Made by a program: the position numbers and the translations under genes
The notes under the pieces: model-generated
Database searches by the model: none
Told to the model about the DNA's origin: nothing
Seen by the model: only the letters and a program-made list of their open reading frames with translations
Assembly (NCBI GenBank): GCA_943737045.1
Contig: CALSFV010000234.1
Coordinates: forward strand, 62,001 to 126,000
Origin: Parapristionchus giblindavisi
Taxonomy: Eukaryota > Nematoda > Chromadorea > Rhabditida > Diplogasteridae
Length of the DNA stretch: 64,000 bases
Direction: 5' to 3'
Shown: piece after piece, positions 26,016 through 36,755 of the stretch
Numbering within the stretch: position 1 is the first letter of the stretch
How the letters are laid out: each line of letters begins with the position of its first letter

Positions 26016-28369
26016 TGCACATACACATACACACCATTCTAAAGAGGGAGAGAGAGAGGATGACGGAAAGAGAGGCGGCGAGAGAGCATGGGAAATGGAG
26101 AGAGTGTGTCAGAGCACCCGGTGAGAGAGTGTGCGAAACGAAGAGAGTGGCGAGAGAGACTATTATAAAGTGAGAGAGTGCGGCAGACGACGAGAGGGAC
26201 GGCGAGAGAGTGTGCGCAAGGAGGAGGGTGCCAGAGAGAAGCGAACTTTCAAGGATGAAAAGAAGAAGGAGAGGGAGAGGGAGGGAAATGAATAGATAGA
26301 TAGGGGTAGATACAAAATGACAGTAAACGTCACTGGGGCAAGTTCATAAAGGAGTGAATACATTATGATATGTTGGGATTATATTGACCAGACCAGGAAT
26401 TAATCATTGCAAGAGGCCACCTCTATTCCCTCAATCTATTAGACAACTAACAACTGTAGCCTCCTTAGCAGGCCGAGGGTCCTTAAAGGCCCGATCTACT
26501 TTGAAACTCTACGCTCCAGCTCTCTCGCTTTCTCTATCTTCGAGAGAGCTTTGCCAGAGCGGACTTCACATTAGCTCGGGATGCCCCTTTAACGAATGAG
26601 TTCGCTTTGTGAACTGTCGTTCTATTCCCCCAGGGAACACTGTTCAGTGACCCCCTTATAAGTGTCCAGCCTGTCTACCAAGGACCCCTAGACTTAAGAT
26701 AGAAGACTCTGCTCGCCAAGTGGTTATTGCTTCTTTGATTCTCATCTCTCAAAGCGGATAAGCGGTGTCCAAGCCCGCGCGCTCACCCCTCTTCCGGAGG
26801 TGTCCCTCCCCGATCGTTCACACTCTACTCTAATCACTCCTCGTCTCTTATCACATTTGCTTCCGATCGATAGTACAAGTTAGTACTCCTCCTATCATCT
26901 CTACCCTTCTATCATTTCATCACAAGAGTGGAGGGGAGGAGGCGGAGCCAGTCTGAGAGGGACCGAAAGATCAAAGATCAAAGATCAAAGGTCAAAGATC
27001 AAACTCTCTGAGAACAAAGAACATCCTTTTTCGTAGGGTAGTGTCTGCAGACAGAGGAATCCAAACAAGATTAATCAGAGCAGAATCAAATGGGAAACCC
27101 GAGAGGAGCAAACTGCAAGTACCAATGCAAGGGGTATTTGTTTGAGTGATCCTTGATCTTTAATCTTTGATCTCTGGACCATGATTCTGTCCTACTATCA
27201 TGGTCCAAAGTTCAAAGACCACGCTAACCCATACCCCCTTGCTCGATATCTGGTAATGTCTCCCATAGCAAACGTGCAACGGTTAATCAGCCAAAAGATC
27301 AGAGATCAAAGTTCAAAGACCAAAGATCACCGGTTGATTTCATGTTTCATATCCAGCTGATAATCTGCCCGCGTCACATGTATTTCTCTCCTCTCTCTCT
27401 CTCTCTCTCTCGATGATACATCACACACAATCTTGTGGTTCTTCTTCTTCTTCATCTTCTTCCTCTCCCTCTCATCCATCTCCACCATCGTCTGCTCTCT
27501 CTCCCTCTCTGCCTCTTTATCGTCAATTAATCTCCCTCTCCCTCTCCCTCTCCCTCTCCCTCTCCCTCTCCCTCTGTCTATTACATTTCCCCCTCATACT
27601 TCTCCCATATAGAGTGAATGAGAGTGTTCTCTCCTCATTTGTTCGTTCACTTTCTCCCTCTCCTTCCGTCCTACAACTTCTCTCCCTCTCTCCTCCCTCT
27701 CCCTCCCCCCCCTCCTCCTCCCTCCCTCTCCCCCTTCTCCCTCTCCCTCTCCACCTCCTATACCTTTCTTCCGTGAGTATTGCCTAGGAGGAGAGGGAGC
27801 GGGAGAGGGGAGAGTGCAGAGTGCGAGAGAGAAGAGGAGGAGGATAGGGAGAGAGAGAGAGGAGGAGGAGGAGGGGGAGAGGGAGAGGGAGTGAGAAGTA
27901 CTAACCAATCAAAGAACCAATCTTCTAATCAGTTTCAAAGACAAACCATATCTAATGTGGTTTTGGGAACTCTAGAAAAAGAACACAAAAGAGAGGAGGA
28001 AAGAAGAGAAAAGAAGAGGAGAGAAGAGGTAGGAAGAGGAAAGAAGAAGAGAGCAGAGGAAAGAAGAGGAGAGCAGAGGAGAGAAAAGGAAAGAAGAGGA
28101 AAGAAGAGGAAAGAAGAGGAAAGAGAAGAAACAGGCAGAGAAAGAAATGGATAGTGTAAAGTATACATCATCGTTTTTTCATCGTCCTCACAATTAGATA
28201 TTTTTGAATACAGAATCAACTGATGAGTTTAACACATCCCAGAGAGTAATGAATGCTGTTGAATGGATTGCACGAGATGTACAAATACATACCAATCGAT
28301 ACTTTGCCCACAATGATCTACCAACCAAATGCATATCCTAGGGTGTACCTAGACGCTACAAGTACGTCT

Positions 28370-29040
28370 TGAGTGAACCCTAATACACTAGGTGACCTTA
28401 AGTGAACCTTAGGAACACTAAGAACTTAATTGCTTAAGTCTCAAGTCATCCTTAACTTAGCTCCTAGCTATAAGTCACCCCTTAGGCTGCTTCCCCTTCT
28501 CGGCTCTCATTTCCATGCATACATCACACACGGTTGTTATTCATGTGCGAGAGGGACTCTGGTCACGTCATCAACCTTATTAGACCTTAAGAACTTAACG
28601 CCTTAAGATCTTAGGGTCAAGACCTTAAGATCTTAAGACCTTAAGATCTTAGGACCTTAAGATACCTTAGCATCTAGAGGAAGACCTTAAGATACCTTAT
28701 TAACTTAAGATACATTTAGGGATTTATGCTAAGGTTCTTAAGTCATCCTAAGCAGTATAGGTAACCTAAGTTGGGTAGCCAAAGTCCTTAAGACCTTAAG
28801 TATAGCTAGGGCCACCTATGTCAGTCCTTAATGTCCTTAAGTAACTGTGGCCTCTTGGGAGTGATAAACGCATCTGACTGGATCTCATAGCTTCCCTTGC
28901 ACGACATCTGTCCCTTATGACCCTAGGAACCTTGACGGTTAAGGTATCGGTTAAGGTCTCGGTTAAGGTCTCGGTGATGGTCCCTACGAACCTTACGGTT
29001 AAGGTCTCGGTTAGGGTTAAGGTTACGTTAAGGTCGTTAG
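28370..29040. repeat. TTAAG-rich island followed by GGTTAAGG-type words
   Basis: 28370-28860 is dense in CTTAAG and CCTTAAGA words in both orientations. 28925-29035 repeats CGGTTAAGGT and TCTCGGTTA. No strict period and no coding potential. Confidence 0.8.
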
Positions 29041-29509
29041 GTTCCACGGCGTACTAAGTATACCCTTGCTGCCTTTCTATATTTCTTTACTCGATCATAG
29101 TTGTTCTCTCCCTCTCCTTTTCTCTTTCAATATGAGCCTATCTCTCTCTCTCTCCATCTCTCTCTCTCTCTCTCGCTCCCTCTCTCTCTCTCTCTCTCTC
29201 TCTCCCTCTCTCTGTTTACTGGACACAGAAAGGAGGCGAGAGAGCGAAGAGCAGACGAGAGTGCCGGACGAGCAGAGACAGGCGAGATAGTACGCCAAAG
29301 TGAGAGAGTAGTTAGAGACACGACGAGAGAGCGTGCAAAAGTGAGAGAGCACGGAGAGAGAGAACGGAATGGGGCTCTCTCTCTCTCTACAAGCGAAAGG
29401 AAAGAAGAAGAAGAGAGAGAGAGAGGAGGAGGAGGGGGAGAGGGAGCAGGAAAAGGGACTTACTTGCCCTACAATAATTCAAAATTGTCCAAATTTAACC
29501 AAATTTCAG

Positions 29510-29650
29510 ATTCAGGCTGTGGTCCTGCATTGTTCGATACCCTCCAAGTTTCATGCGATTTCCTCAACGGGAAGTGCCCTTCCCACATTTTCCGCCAGAA
29601 TGACGCCAGTTGGCGCCCGATCGCCGCAAAACTCCAGCCACACCATCTAG
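29510..29650 (+). CDS. Possible exon of a MAM-domain-like protein
   Basis: A nematode-like acceptor (AAATTTCAG, ending 29509) opens a frame reading DSGCGPALFDTLQVSCDF then LNGKC and, further on, NDASWRPIAA. The order Cys-Asp-Phe-x-Asn-Gly-x-Cys followed about 12 residues later by Asp-x-x-Trp matches the start of MAM domains (extracellular adhesion/protease modules). Base composition here is clearly unlike the flanking GA repeats, and the next 700 bp contain ATCGATTGAT words of the kind common in the introns of this window. I could not connect it to other exons: the donor is unclear and the open frame runs to a TAG after 29680. It could be a gene relic or chance. Confidence 0.25.
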   Translation: MQAVVLHCSIPSKFHAISSTGSALPTFSARMTPVGARSPQNSSHTI

Positions 29651-30410
29651 AGTGTCCCCGCGCCCTGCTATCAATCGCTGGATAGGTCGCCATTACTCTG
29701 GGCGTCTACAATATCGATTGATGACATGAAGTGTTAGCCCTGAATATCGATTGGCATGATCTACCTGTGGTCCAGCCACTATTGCCAATCGATAGGGGAC
29801 ATCTGCCCCTACCGTATGCCAGATTATCGATCGATTTGGACACCTCTCCGCGTTGGTATTGGCCTACTTCCGCATTCAACGACTCAGCGCTCGGCAGTAA
29901 TACTTCGGTCTTATATTCAGAAGTCGACTAGGGTGTCATCTATCCTATCTCGTACTCTACTACACAGTTCGGCTCTAATTCCTAACAATAATGGACCTAA
30001 AACCGCGTCCACGAGGCCCAAGGGCCCGCGGGATGTCTATTATCGATTGATATATCGATCGATATCCAGTCCTAGTGATTCCTCATCAACTCGGCGCAGT
30101 GCGTATCATCCGGCTCACGTGAAGCCATCTCTACAGATATTATGTCAGCTTTCTCACAGTGTCCTAGTCAATCCACTGTCCCCAGACAGGGGGGAGCGAG
30201 AGAGCATGCGAATTTGAGAGAGTTTCTGTCTGCTCTATCCCTCTTTCAAAGAACTAACAAGAGTACAGCCATGTTTTTAGGCACCGGCGTCCATTTGGTC
30301 CAGTGGCGCCAGTCCTTCTCATATAGATCTGTCATTCAAGCGCCCTGCGCCTACTGGAGCAAGTCGCCAGGACGCCAGGATGCCGGCGCCTGGGATGTCT
30401 AGCGAATCGT
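29651..30410. other. Unresolved possibly genic stretch downstream of the MAM-like exon
   Basis: Higher-complexity DNA with intron-style words (ATTATCGATCGAT, ATCGATTGATATATCG) and several plausible acceptors (ACTACACAG near 29965, GATATCCAG near 30068). Candidate coding strings exist on the plus strand (for example Pro/Lys/Arg-rich around 29970-30030), but phases do not agree in the combinations I tried. GGCGCC-containing words recur at 30280-30400. No product is called. Confidence 0.25.
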
Positions 30411-31148
30411 GTCTAGTAGAGCCTGTCCACTGCCCTATCTGTTTGCCACTGTCTTTCTTCTTCCCATGTATAGCTCCATACTACTGGATATAGCTGCCAG
30501 CACGAGACCTGATAAAGCCCCCTCATTTCATTTATAATCCTATCTTTGTATATGATGTTATGATTCAATCCAAACTCTATCTTCTCCATCTCCCTCTCCC
30601 TCTCCATCATCTTCATCTTCTTCCCTCTCTATTCGTTCTTTTCAAATCGTCCGAGGAGAGAGAGGGCGAGAGATGGAATAGAGCGAGAGAGCGCCAGACG
30701 GCCAGAGCATTAGTGAGAGAGCACCCTAAACGAGAGCGTCAGACGGTTAGAGCCAGTGAATTAGATGAGTGGTCTCTCTCTCTCTCTTCTTGCAAGGCGA
30801 GAGAGTGAGAGAGTCCGCCTGACGGTCAGAGACGCAGAGGGAGAGACTGCATGCGAGTGAGAGAGTGCACAGAGGCAGACGAGAGAGTGTGCGAAGTGAA
30901 GAGAGCGCGAGGGATTGGCGACAGTGGAGTGCGTAGACGGCTAGAGACGCGCGAGAGAGCACAGCGAGTCCAGAGAGCGGCAGAGTGGCTAGGGAGCGGT
31001 GAGAGAGTGTGCGCGATTGAGAGAGTGCAAGTCGCGGTGCGAGGGAAAAGACGCGAGTCTTTTGATGAGAGAGAGATAGAATGAATGGGCGGGGCTAGGG
31101 TTATACGGGGAGAGGAGGGGGGCAGGAAAGAAACGAATTCACTAGAGT

Positions 31149-31326
31149 AGGGAGAGAGGGAGAGGGAGAGGGAGAGGGAGAGGGAGAGGGAGGGAGAGGG
31201 AGAGGGAGAGGAGAGGGAGAGGAGAGGGAGAGGGAGAGGGAGAGGGAGAGGAGAGGGAGAGGGAGAGAGAGAGAGGGGGGGGGAGAGGAAGAGGGAGAGA
31301 GGGAGAGAGGGAGAGAGGGAGAGAGA
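31149..31326. repeat. GGGAGA tract
   Basis: About 178 bp of GGGAGA units with occasional GAGAGGAGA and a G-run near 31270. Confidence 0.92.
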
Positions 31327-31499
31327 CAGACAAGACAATGAATATGGGTAGAAGAAGATGAGGAAAAAAGAGAAGGATAAATGAGAAATTCTCTCCCTCT
31401 CCCTCTCTCGCCTCCCTAGAATCCCCTTTCCTCTCCCACGACTTATATAACCGAGCTAGAGCATGCATTCGTAAACATTATAAGGATTCGAGGAAGGCT

Positions 31500-31870
31500 C
31501 GGCTTATAATTAACGTAATTAACATTATTAACCTACTACTTTCTATACGGATTCGGGATAAACACTGAGTATCATACAGTAAAGAACATGTACGACCAGT
31601 GCTATTTAAGGTGCACCAAGAGCTAATTTTAAAGGAATACCCCAAGCTAATTTTACTCTCCGCATTGGCAATACTCTCTCGTAGACAATGAAAGCGAGAG
31701 AGTGTGGCCAGCGCGGCGAGTTTCAAATTTGCTTATGGCGGCTTATTTAACGCAATTAACATTATTAACCTACTACTTTCTATATGGATTCGGGATAAAC
31801 ACTGAGTATCATACAGTAAAGAACATGTACGACCAGTGCTATTTAAGGTGCACCAAGAGCTAATTTTAAA
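31500..31870. repeat. Direct duplication of a segment of about 130 bp
   Basis: 31500-31633 and 31740-31870 are nearly identical (GGATTCGGGATAAACACTGA ... GTGCACCAAGAGCTAATTTT). The intervening 105 bp hold a palindromic element of the GAGCTAATTT family. Confidence 0.9.
31640..31740. mobile_element. Palindromic GAGCTAATTT-type element
   Basis: CCCAAGCTAATTTTACTCTC ... ACTCTCTCGTAGACAATG ... GCGAGAGAGTGTGGCC ... TTTCAAATTTGCTTATGG. It separates the two copies of the duplicated segment at 31500-31870. Confidence 0.65.
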
Positions 31871-32435
31871 CTCTCCGCTCTTGTATAAGTTACGCCTCTT
31901 CGCGGATCCAACTCTACTGACTATAAGAGAGCAGTTGACGACTGTTGACGAAGACCCTCACTTGACGACCTTCTATGCACTCTGACCAAAAAAAGATACT
32001 GATAAAGGTTTAGCCATTCTCTCGCTCCCCTTTCTCCTCTATTTCGTCACTTCGATAGCATGTAAGAAATTTAATTTTAATTTATCTACGCCCGAGGCGC
32101 ACCGAGACATGTGGTAATTTAAAGAGGAATTTTTCAGAATTCCTTGAAGAGATGATTGATGATAACATCTAATATATAATAATATATTAATAATAATAGT
32201 AATAATAATAATAGGAATATAATAATAGCCGTTATGGAGAGCCGGAATTAGCTTCGGAGACCGATAAACAAGTACGCAGAAATTGGCGCAATTCGAGCAG
32301 ACTGTGATAAATAATGTGAGGAAATAGAATTATCGAAAAATACCCTGATAGAACTATGCAATTATAACTATTATCCATTACGTTATGGGGAAATGCAGGC
32401 GCAGTTAGAATTTGAACGCATTTGAATATGCAAAT

Positions 32436-32588
32436 CATAGGTCGAAAAGTACGTTACAAAGTACCAAGCCGGAACGTATTTTGAGCCAAAATTTGCCAAA
32501 AATCGAATAACATGACCGTATTTTGAGTAAAAATTTGCCAAAAATCGAAAAACCTGACCGCATTTCGAAAACCGATAACATAGCTATG
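32436..32588 (+). mobile_element. Family D small transposon with target duplication
   Basis: 153 bp, CATAGGTCGAAAAGTACG at one end and AACATAGCTATG at the other. The interior repeats AAAATTTGCCAAAAATCGAA and CCTGACCGCATTT. Exact 8-bp direct repeat ATGCAAAT (32428-32435 and 32589-32596). Confidence 0.9.
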
Positions 32589-32730
32589 ATGCAAATTGAT
32601 CAAATAAAATTGCAAAACAGTTTGCAAAATGGACCACGTGTCGAGTCTTGGCAAGTTGCGAGCGAACAAAACAATATTCTTTAGATTAGTGTAAATTGAA
32701 ATGTGGTTGACGTAATTCTTTCCAATATTA

Positions 32731-34512
32731 TATGAGCCCGTTTGCGTAAGAGTCGGACAATCAGCAACAGGATCCCGTACAGCAAAAAAATAAGTTTTGA
32801 GACAATAACATTTTTGAGTACCTCTCGATATGGTAGAATAATGGGCAAACCATCGTGATATGCAAATTTTTTTGAGCTCGGTATGGAGCTCCAAAGATGG
32901 CCCTTTGTCAGAGTTTTTCGACTATAACTGGAGATCCGTTGAAGGAAACAGAAAAGTCACAAGAGGACACCTTATCCACTACACTACACAGGCCGCTGAT
33001 GTGATGTTTGATAGGAGGCCGTTTGTGTAAGAGTCGAACAAGGGTTGGCACAGGCCAAAAATTTTGATACCCTCAAAACTTGTGTATAGGGGTTATCGAC
33101 CATGCTGAAGAAGATAGGCATAGTCATTTTGGCTCCAGTGGTCCCGCAACGCCTGGGCGGGATTACGGTATGATCACGTTTTCAGGTCATTCTCGGTCCA
33201 TGGTAGTGCTAGAGGTATGAAAATTGGGCTCCTAGGACAGAATTCGATGGCGATGATGGCTGTCTAGTTCATTTGTTTTGAAAATTTTCCAAAAGGTCGT
33301 AACTGGAAATTTTGATATAGACGTTTGCGCCCCAGACGAGTATGACAGTTCGAACCGGCGTGACGAGAGGATCACAACGATGTATTATGAGCCCATATCT
33401 CCATTGCCATCTCAATATTGCCTCGATATAGTGATATGCGAAAGAGGTAAACAAGAGGACTCTCTCAATTTCGCGCGCTCTCTCGCACTCTCGAGAGAGC
33501 GCGGCGAAATGAGAGAGTGCCGAGAGAGCGCGCGGAATAGAGAGACGCAGACAACTCTTCGTGATTTTGCCGATCACTATATCGAGGCAATATTGAGATG
33601 GCAATGGAGATATGGGCTCATAATACATCGTTGTGATCCTCTCGTCACGCCGGTTCGAACTGTCATACTCGTCTGGGGCGCAAACGTCTCCATCAAAATT
33701 TCCAGTTACGACCTTTTGGAAAATTTTCAAAACAAATTAAGTAGACATCCATCATCGCCATCGAATTCTGTCCTAGGAGCCCAATTTTCATACCTCTAGC
33801 ACTACCATGGACCGAGAATGGCCTGAAAACGTGATCTTACCGTAATCCCGCCCAGGCGTTGCGGGACCACTGGAGCCAAAATGACTATGCCTATCTTCAT
33901 CAGCATGGTCGATAACCCCTATACACAAGTTTTGAGGGTATCAAAATTTTTGGCCTGTGCCAACCCTCTCGCAGATTTGCCCGACTCTTACACAAACGGC
34001 CTCATAGATAAGTTAACGAACCCATCGGGATTTGTTGTGTGGGGACCTCGCGAATTTTTAAATCGACCCCCACAAAAATAAATCATAACTTGCTTTGCGG
34101 GAGGTTTTTTCTCACATAAATTTTTTTGCAAGTCTATCATGACCGCATCCACGCGCCCTATTCGTATCCGCTCTTACATTTTTGGTTGAATTAAAATAAT
34201 ATTTGCATCTCTCGACTAACACGTCTTTTTTATATTACCCTAATCATCATTATGATCTTCATACAAATTGAGCAAGGGTTGCTCTTGTGACTTTTCTGTT
34301 TCCTTCAACGGATCTCCAGTTATAGTCGAAAAACTCTGAAAAAGGGCCATCTTTGGAGCTCCATACCGAGCTCAAAAAAATTGCATACCACGAGGGTTTG
34401 CCCATTATTCTAACATATCGAGAGGTACTCAAAAATGTTATTATCTCAAAACTTATTTTTTTTTGCTGTACCGGAGCCTGTCCGACTCTTACGCAAACGG
34501 GCTCATATGGCA
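32731..34512. mobile_element. Large nested palindrome (foldback element) 2
   Basis: Inner arms (about 33010-33450 and 33560-34000) are near-identical inverted copies centred near 33504. Outer arms (about 32731-32960 and 34285-34512) form a second, coaxial inverted repeat. Each pair ends with a related sequence: GAGGCCGTTTGTGTAAG inside and GAGCCCGTTTGCGTAAG outside, as if one element lay within another. The right side carries about 280 bp more between inner and outer arms than the left. The centre holds GAGAGAG/CTCTCTC DNA. Mirror-image open frames exist but have no recognisable domain. Confidence 0.8.
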
Positions 34513-34606
34513 TGAAATTTACAAACCATTATGCAAAAATATCTGCGATCCTTTGTTCATTTTGCTGTGCCAATCTTGTTAGGAGCGGTCGCTAATGAAA
34601 TAAGCC

Positions 34607-36755
34607 ATGTTCACGACAGATGTAAGTTGGCCGTTATCAAATCAATCAATAATTCAATATCTACCGTACAAGGGCAAATCATTCTACGGTAATCAATCAA
34701 TAACATAGAATATCCCATAATTAAACAAATCAATCAAAAGCATATTTTCAATCAATCGATATTCACTATCTACCGTAGTTTAATTCATTCAATATCCTAA
34801 TATCCACTTTAATCAATCCAAACTCAATTATTTCCTGTAGTTTAACCAATCAATAAACATCCCTGAATCTACTGAAATCAATCAATAACTCAGCGTATAC
34901 GGTAGTATTCCAGACGGAATGCACCACCATCCTGCACATGTTCCTGCCCGCGCTCATAACCGTCTTCTGCGGCACGTGCGGCCTGCTGCTGACGCTGATT
35001 CGGATGCACATCGCCCATCAGGTATACGGTAGCTAATGCCTACCGTAACCCCGAGATACAGTAATCCAATTATTCTTTGAACTCCATAGCCTTAGCCTAA
35101 TATGCGGTTTTGCATAGTTGATGTCCATAATCTATATCCTATCACTGACATTACCGTATCACCAAAAATACCGTATCCAAAGTTCATATCAGAGAGTTCT
35201 TATGAGAGGCCATAGGTGGGCGGGTGAAAACGAATATTTTTTGCGCACAGCCTTGCCTTCCCATGGGGGACTTGCGCATAGCCTTGCCTCCCGAAAATCG
35301 GACAATTTCCAGTCGAATTCGTCAAAAAATAGCTATGCGCACAGCCTTGCCTTACCCTTCCCCGGTTTGCGCACAGCCTTTCCCCCAGCGTGCCCACCTA
35401 TGTGAGAGGCGCACGGACAGCTGTTATTGATTGATTTTTTCGTATTGTGGGAGTTAAATAGTGCGCAAAAATGAATGAAAATGAGCAAAAGGTATGGGAT
35501 ACCAATGGCTGCTTCCGAAAATGAGAGAAGGGTTCAGTGAATTAGACACGTTGTCTGGCCATTTGGTACACTCCCCAGAAAAATCCCTTATATGTAAGGG
35601 AATCTTTTAAGGGAATAATTCCGTAGTAAGAAATCCCTTACATTCTCCACAGATAAGGGCATTATTCCCTAACAATTTTCAATATTCCCTTGTAAGAGAA
35701 TTTTCTGTGAGTGTAGTGCTGCTCTAGTATGCCCAGGTTACCGTTTCAGAATCGTCGTCTGGGCCTGATCGCCGACTTCAAACTACAGAACGAACGCATA
35801 CGCATTGAGCTGCGCGCTGCACTTGTCGAGGTACTATATCCAGTTCGCGATCGCCCTACCGTAATCCCACCCAATAAATTAGTCAGTTATCGATCTCCTA
35901 TACCGTAGTCTCACCTTATCTATAACTTACAAGGTTAGTTTCGTAATTAGCATCAAAATCTGATTCTAGAGAAGTAATTATCTTTTCATAAGGCCAGTAC
36001 AAGTTACGACCATATTTAGTTAACGATCATAGACCCCTACCGTAATCCAAACCCTCCAGTTCCAATCAATTGATACATCTCAGCTCAGCGAGATCATCAC
36101 TACGGTGGAGGCGCGCGTTCTCACAGGGTGAGTTCGATCAATCGATATCAGGGTGATGCCTACCGTATACACTCAGGCCGTCGTCTCGGGGCCCGAAGGC
36201 GACGCCACCGATGACGACACCGGTGATGATAGAAGCAAAGATTAGTGAAAAGTCGGGAGACGGTGGACCAAACGAGAAGTCGTGAGTTTAATCGATATCA
36301 GGGTAGTGCTTACCGTACACCCTGACAATCGCTTAGGGAGAAGAAGGAGGATGACTCGAAGATGAGCGAAAAGTCCGCAGCTGCGAAGTCCGTCAACAAG
36401 CCATGTGCGGAAAAATCTGCACAACTACAAGTGGTAGGTTGCCCCTACTGTATTCCTCACCGTAGTCCGTGAATATACCTTAATACACACCAACTCACCA
36501 AAATAGCAAACAAGTATACCGTAACCCACACCATACACCCGACTAGTGTACATACCGGGCGCTACTTCGGATAACTACAAATCATATTATTTCATATCAT
36601 TTTTGTAGTTCATATCAAGGTATATTAGTTTTTGGAAGAATCGCCTTGTACCGTAACCCACAGCAACATAATGAACATAGCGTAATCCACGCACATTTCA
36701 GCGCACAGAAATAGACAACATTGGAGCGAATTCGCTGGGACAAGAACCGAAATAG
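34607..36755 (+). CDS. Single-pass membrane protein with Lys/Ser-rich tail (167 aa)
   Basis: Exons 34607-34621, 34914-35021, 35750-35830, 36084-36127, 36177-36281, 36337-36433 and 36702-36755 join in phase (504 nt, stop TAG). The start MFTTD sits directly before a strong GTAAGT donor. Residues about 10-34 form one hydrophobic segment (LPALITVFCGTCGLLLTLI), with three cysteines within or just before it, followed by basic RMHIAHQ, giving a likely short outside/lumenal N-terminus and a cytosolic tail. Residues about 42-83 look helical and charged. The tail after 84 is rich in Lys, Ser, Glu and Pro (EKKEDDSKMSEKSAAAK). I do not recognise the family. Intron 2 contains a 192-bp transposon (35211-35402) and another inverted-repeat element (35567-35716). 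The gene converges on the small minus-strand gene at 38073. Confidence 0.75.
35211..35402 (+). mobile_element. Family B small inverted-repeat transposon with target duplication
   Basis: 192 bp, ends CATAGGTGGGC and GCCCACCTATG. The interior repeats GCGCACAGCCTTGCC and GCGCATAGCCTTGCC. Exact 8-bp direct repeat TGAGAGGC (35203-35210 and 35403-35410). It lies in intron 2 of the 167-aa membrane protein gene. Confidence 0.94.
35567..35716. mobile_element. Inverted-repeat element ending TACACTC..CAGAAAA
   Basis: TACACTCCCCAGAAAAAT at one end and ATTTTCTGTGAGTGTAG at the other, with AAGGGAAT words between. A second copy is nested at 57913-58063. In intron 2 of the 167-aa membrane protein gene. Confidence 0.7.

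Larger units (their letters stand above)
23160..31330. repeat. Degenerate GAGAGAG-based array domain with interspersed word islands
   Basis: Blocks at about 23160-23430, 24400-24600, 24830-25290, 26040-26240, 29230-29370, 30650-31060 and 31149-31326 are built of loosely repeated units of the form GCGAGAGAGxxTGCGAAA then GGAGAGAG. They alternate with CTCCCT tracts (25919-26015, 27531-27574), GGTACC-rich islands (24140-24330, 25500-25640, 25800-25880) and a TTAAG-rich island (28370-28860). Arg/Glu- and Ser/Leu-rich open frames here come from the repeats. Confidence 0.75.
31340..34606. other. Gene-free spacer with duplications and palindrome 2
   Basis: No gene is supported between the GA tract and the start of the next plus-strand gene. 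Contents: a duplicated segment of about 130 bp (31500-31633 and 31740-31870), a small transposon with an 8-bp duplication (32436-32588), and the large palindrome at about 32731-34512. The last 100 bp before 34607 should hold the promoter of the downstream membrane protein gene; no clear element is visible. Confidence 0.65.

Noticed and set aside
33269..33799. Mirror-image open frames of 153 and 173 aa
   Set aside because: They arise because the palindrome arms are inverted copies; there is no domain, and differences between the two are not coding-biased in any visible way.
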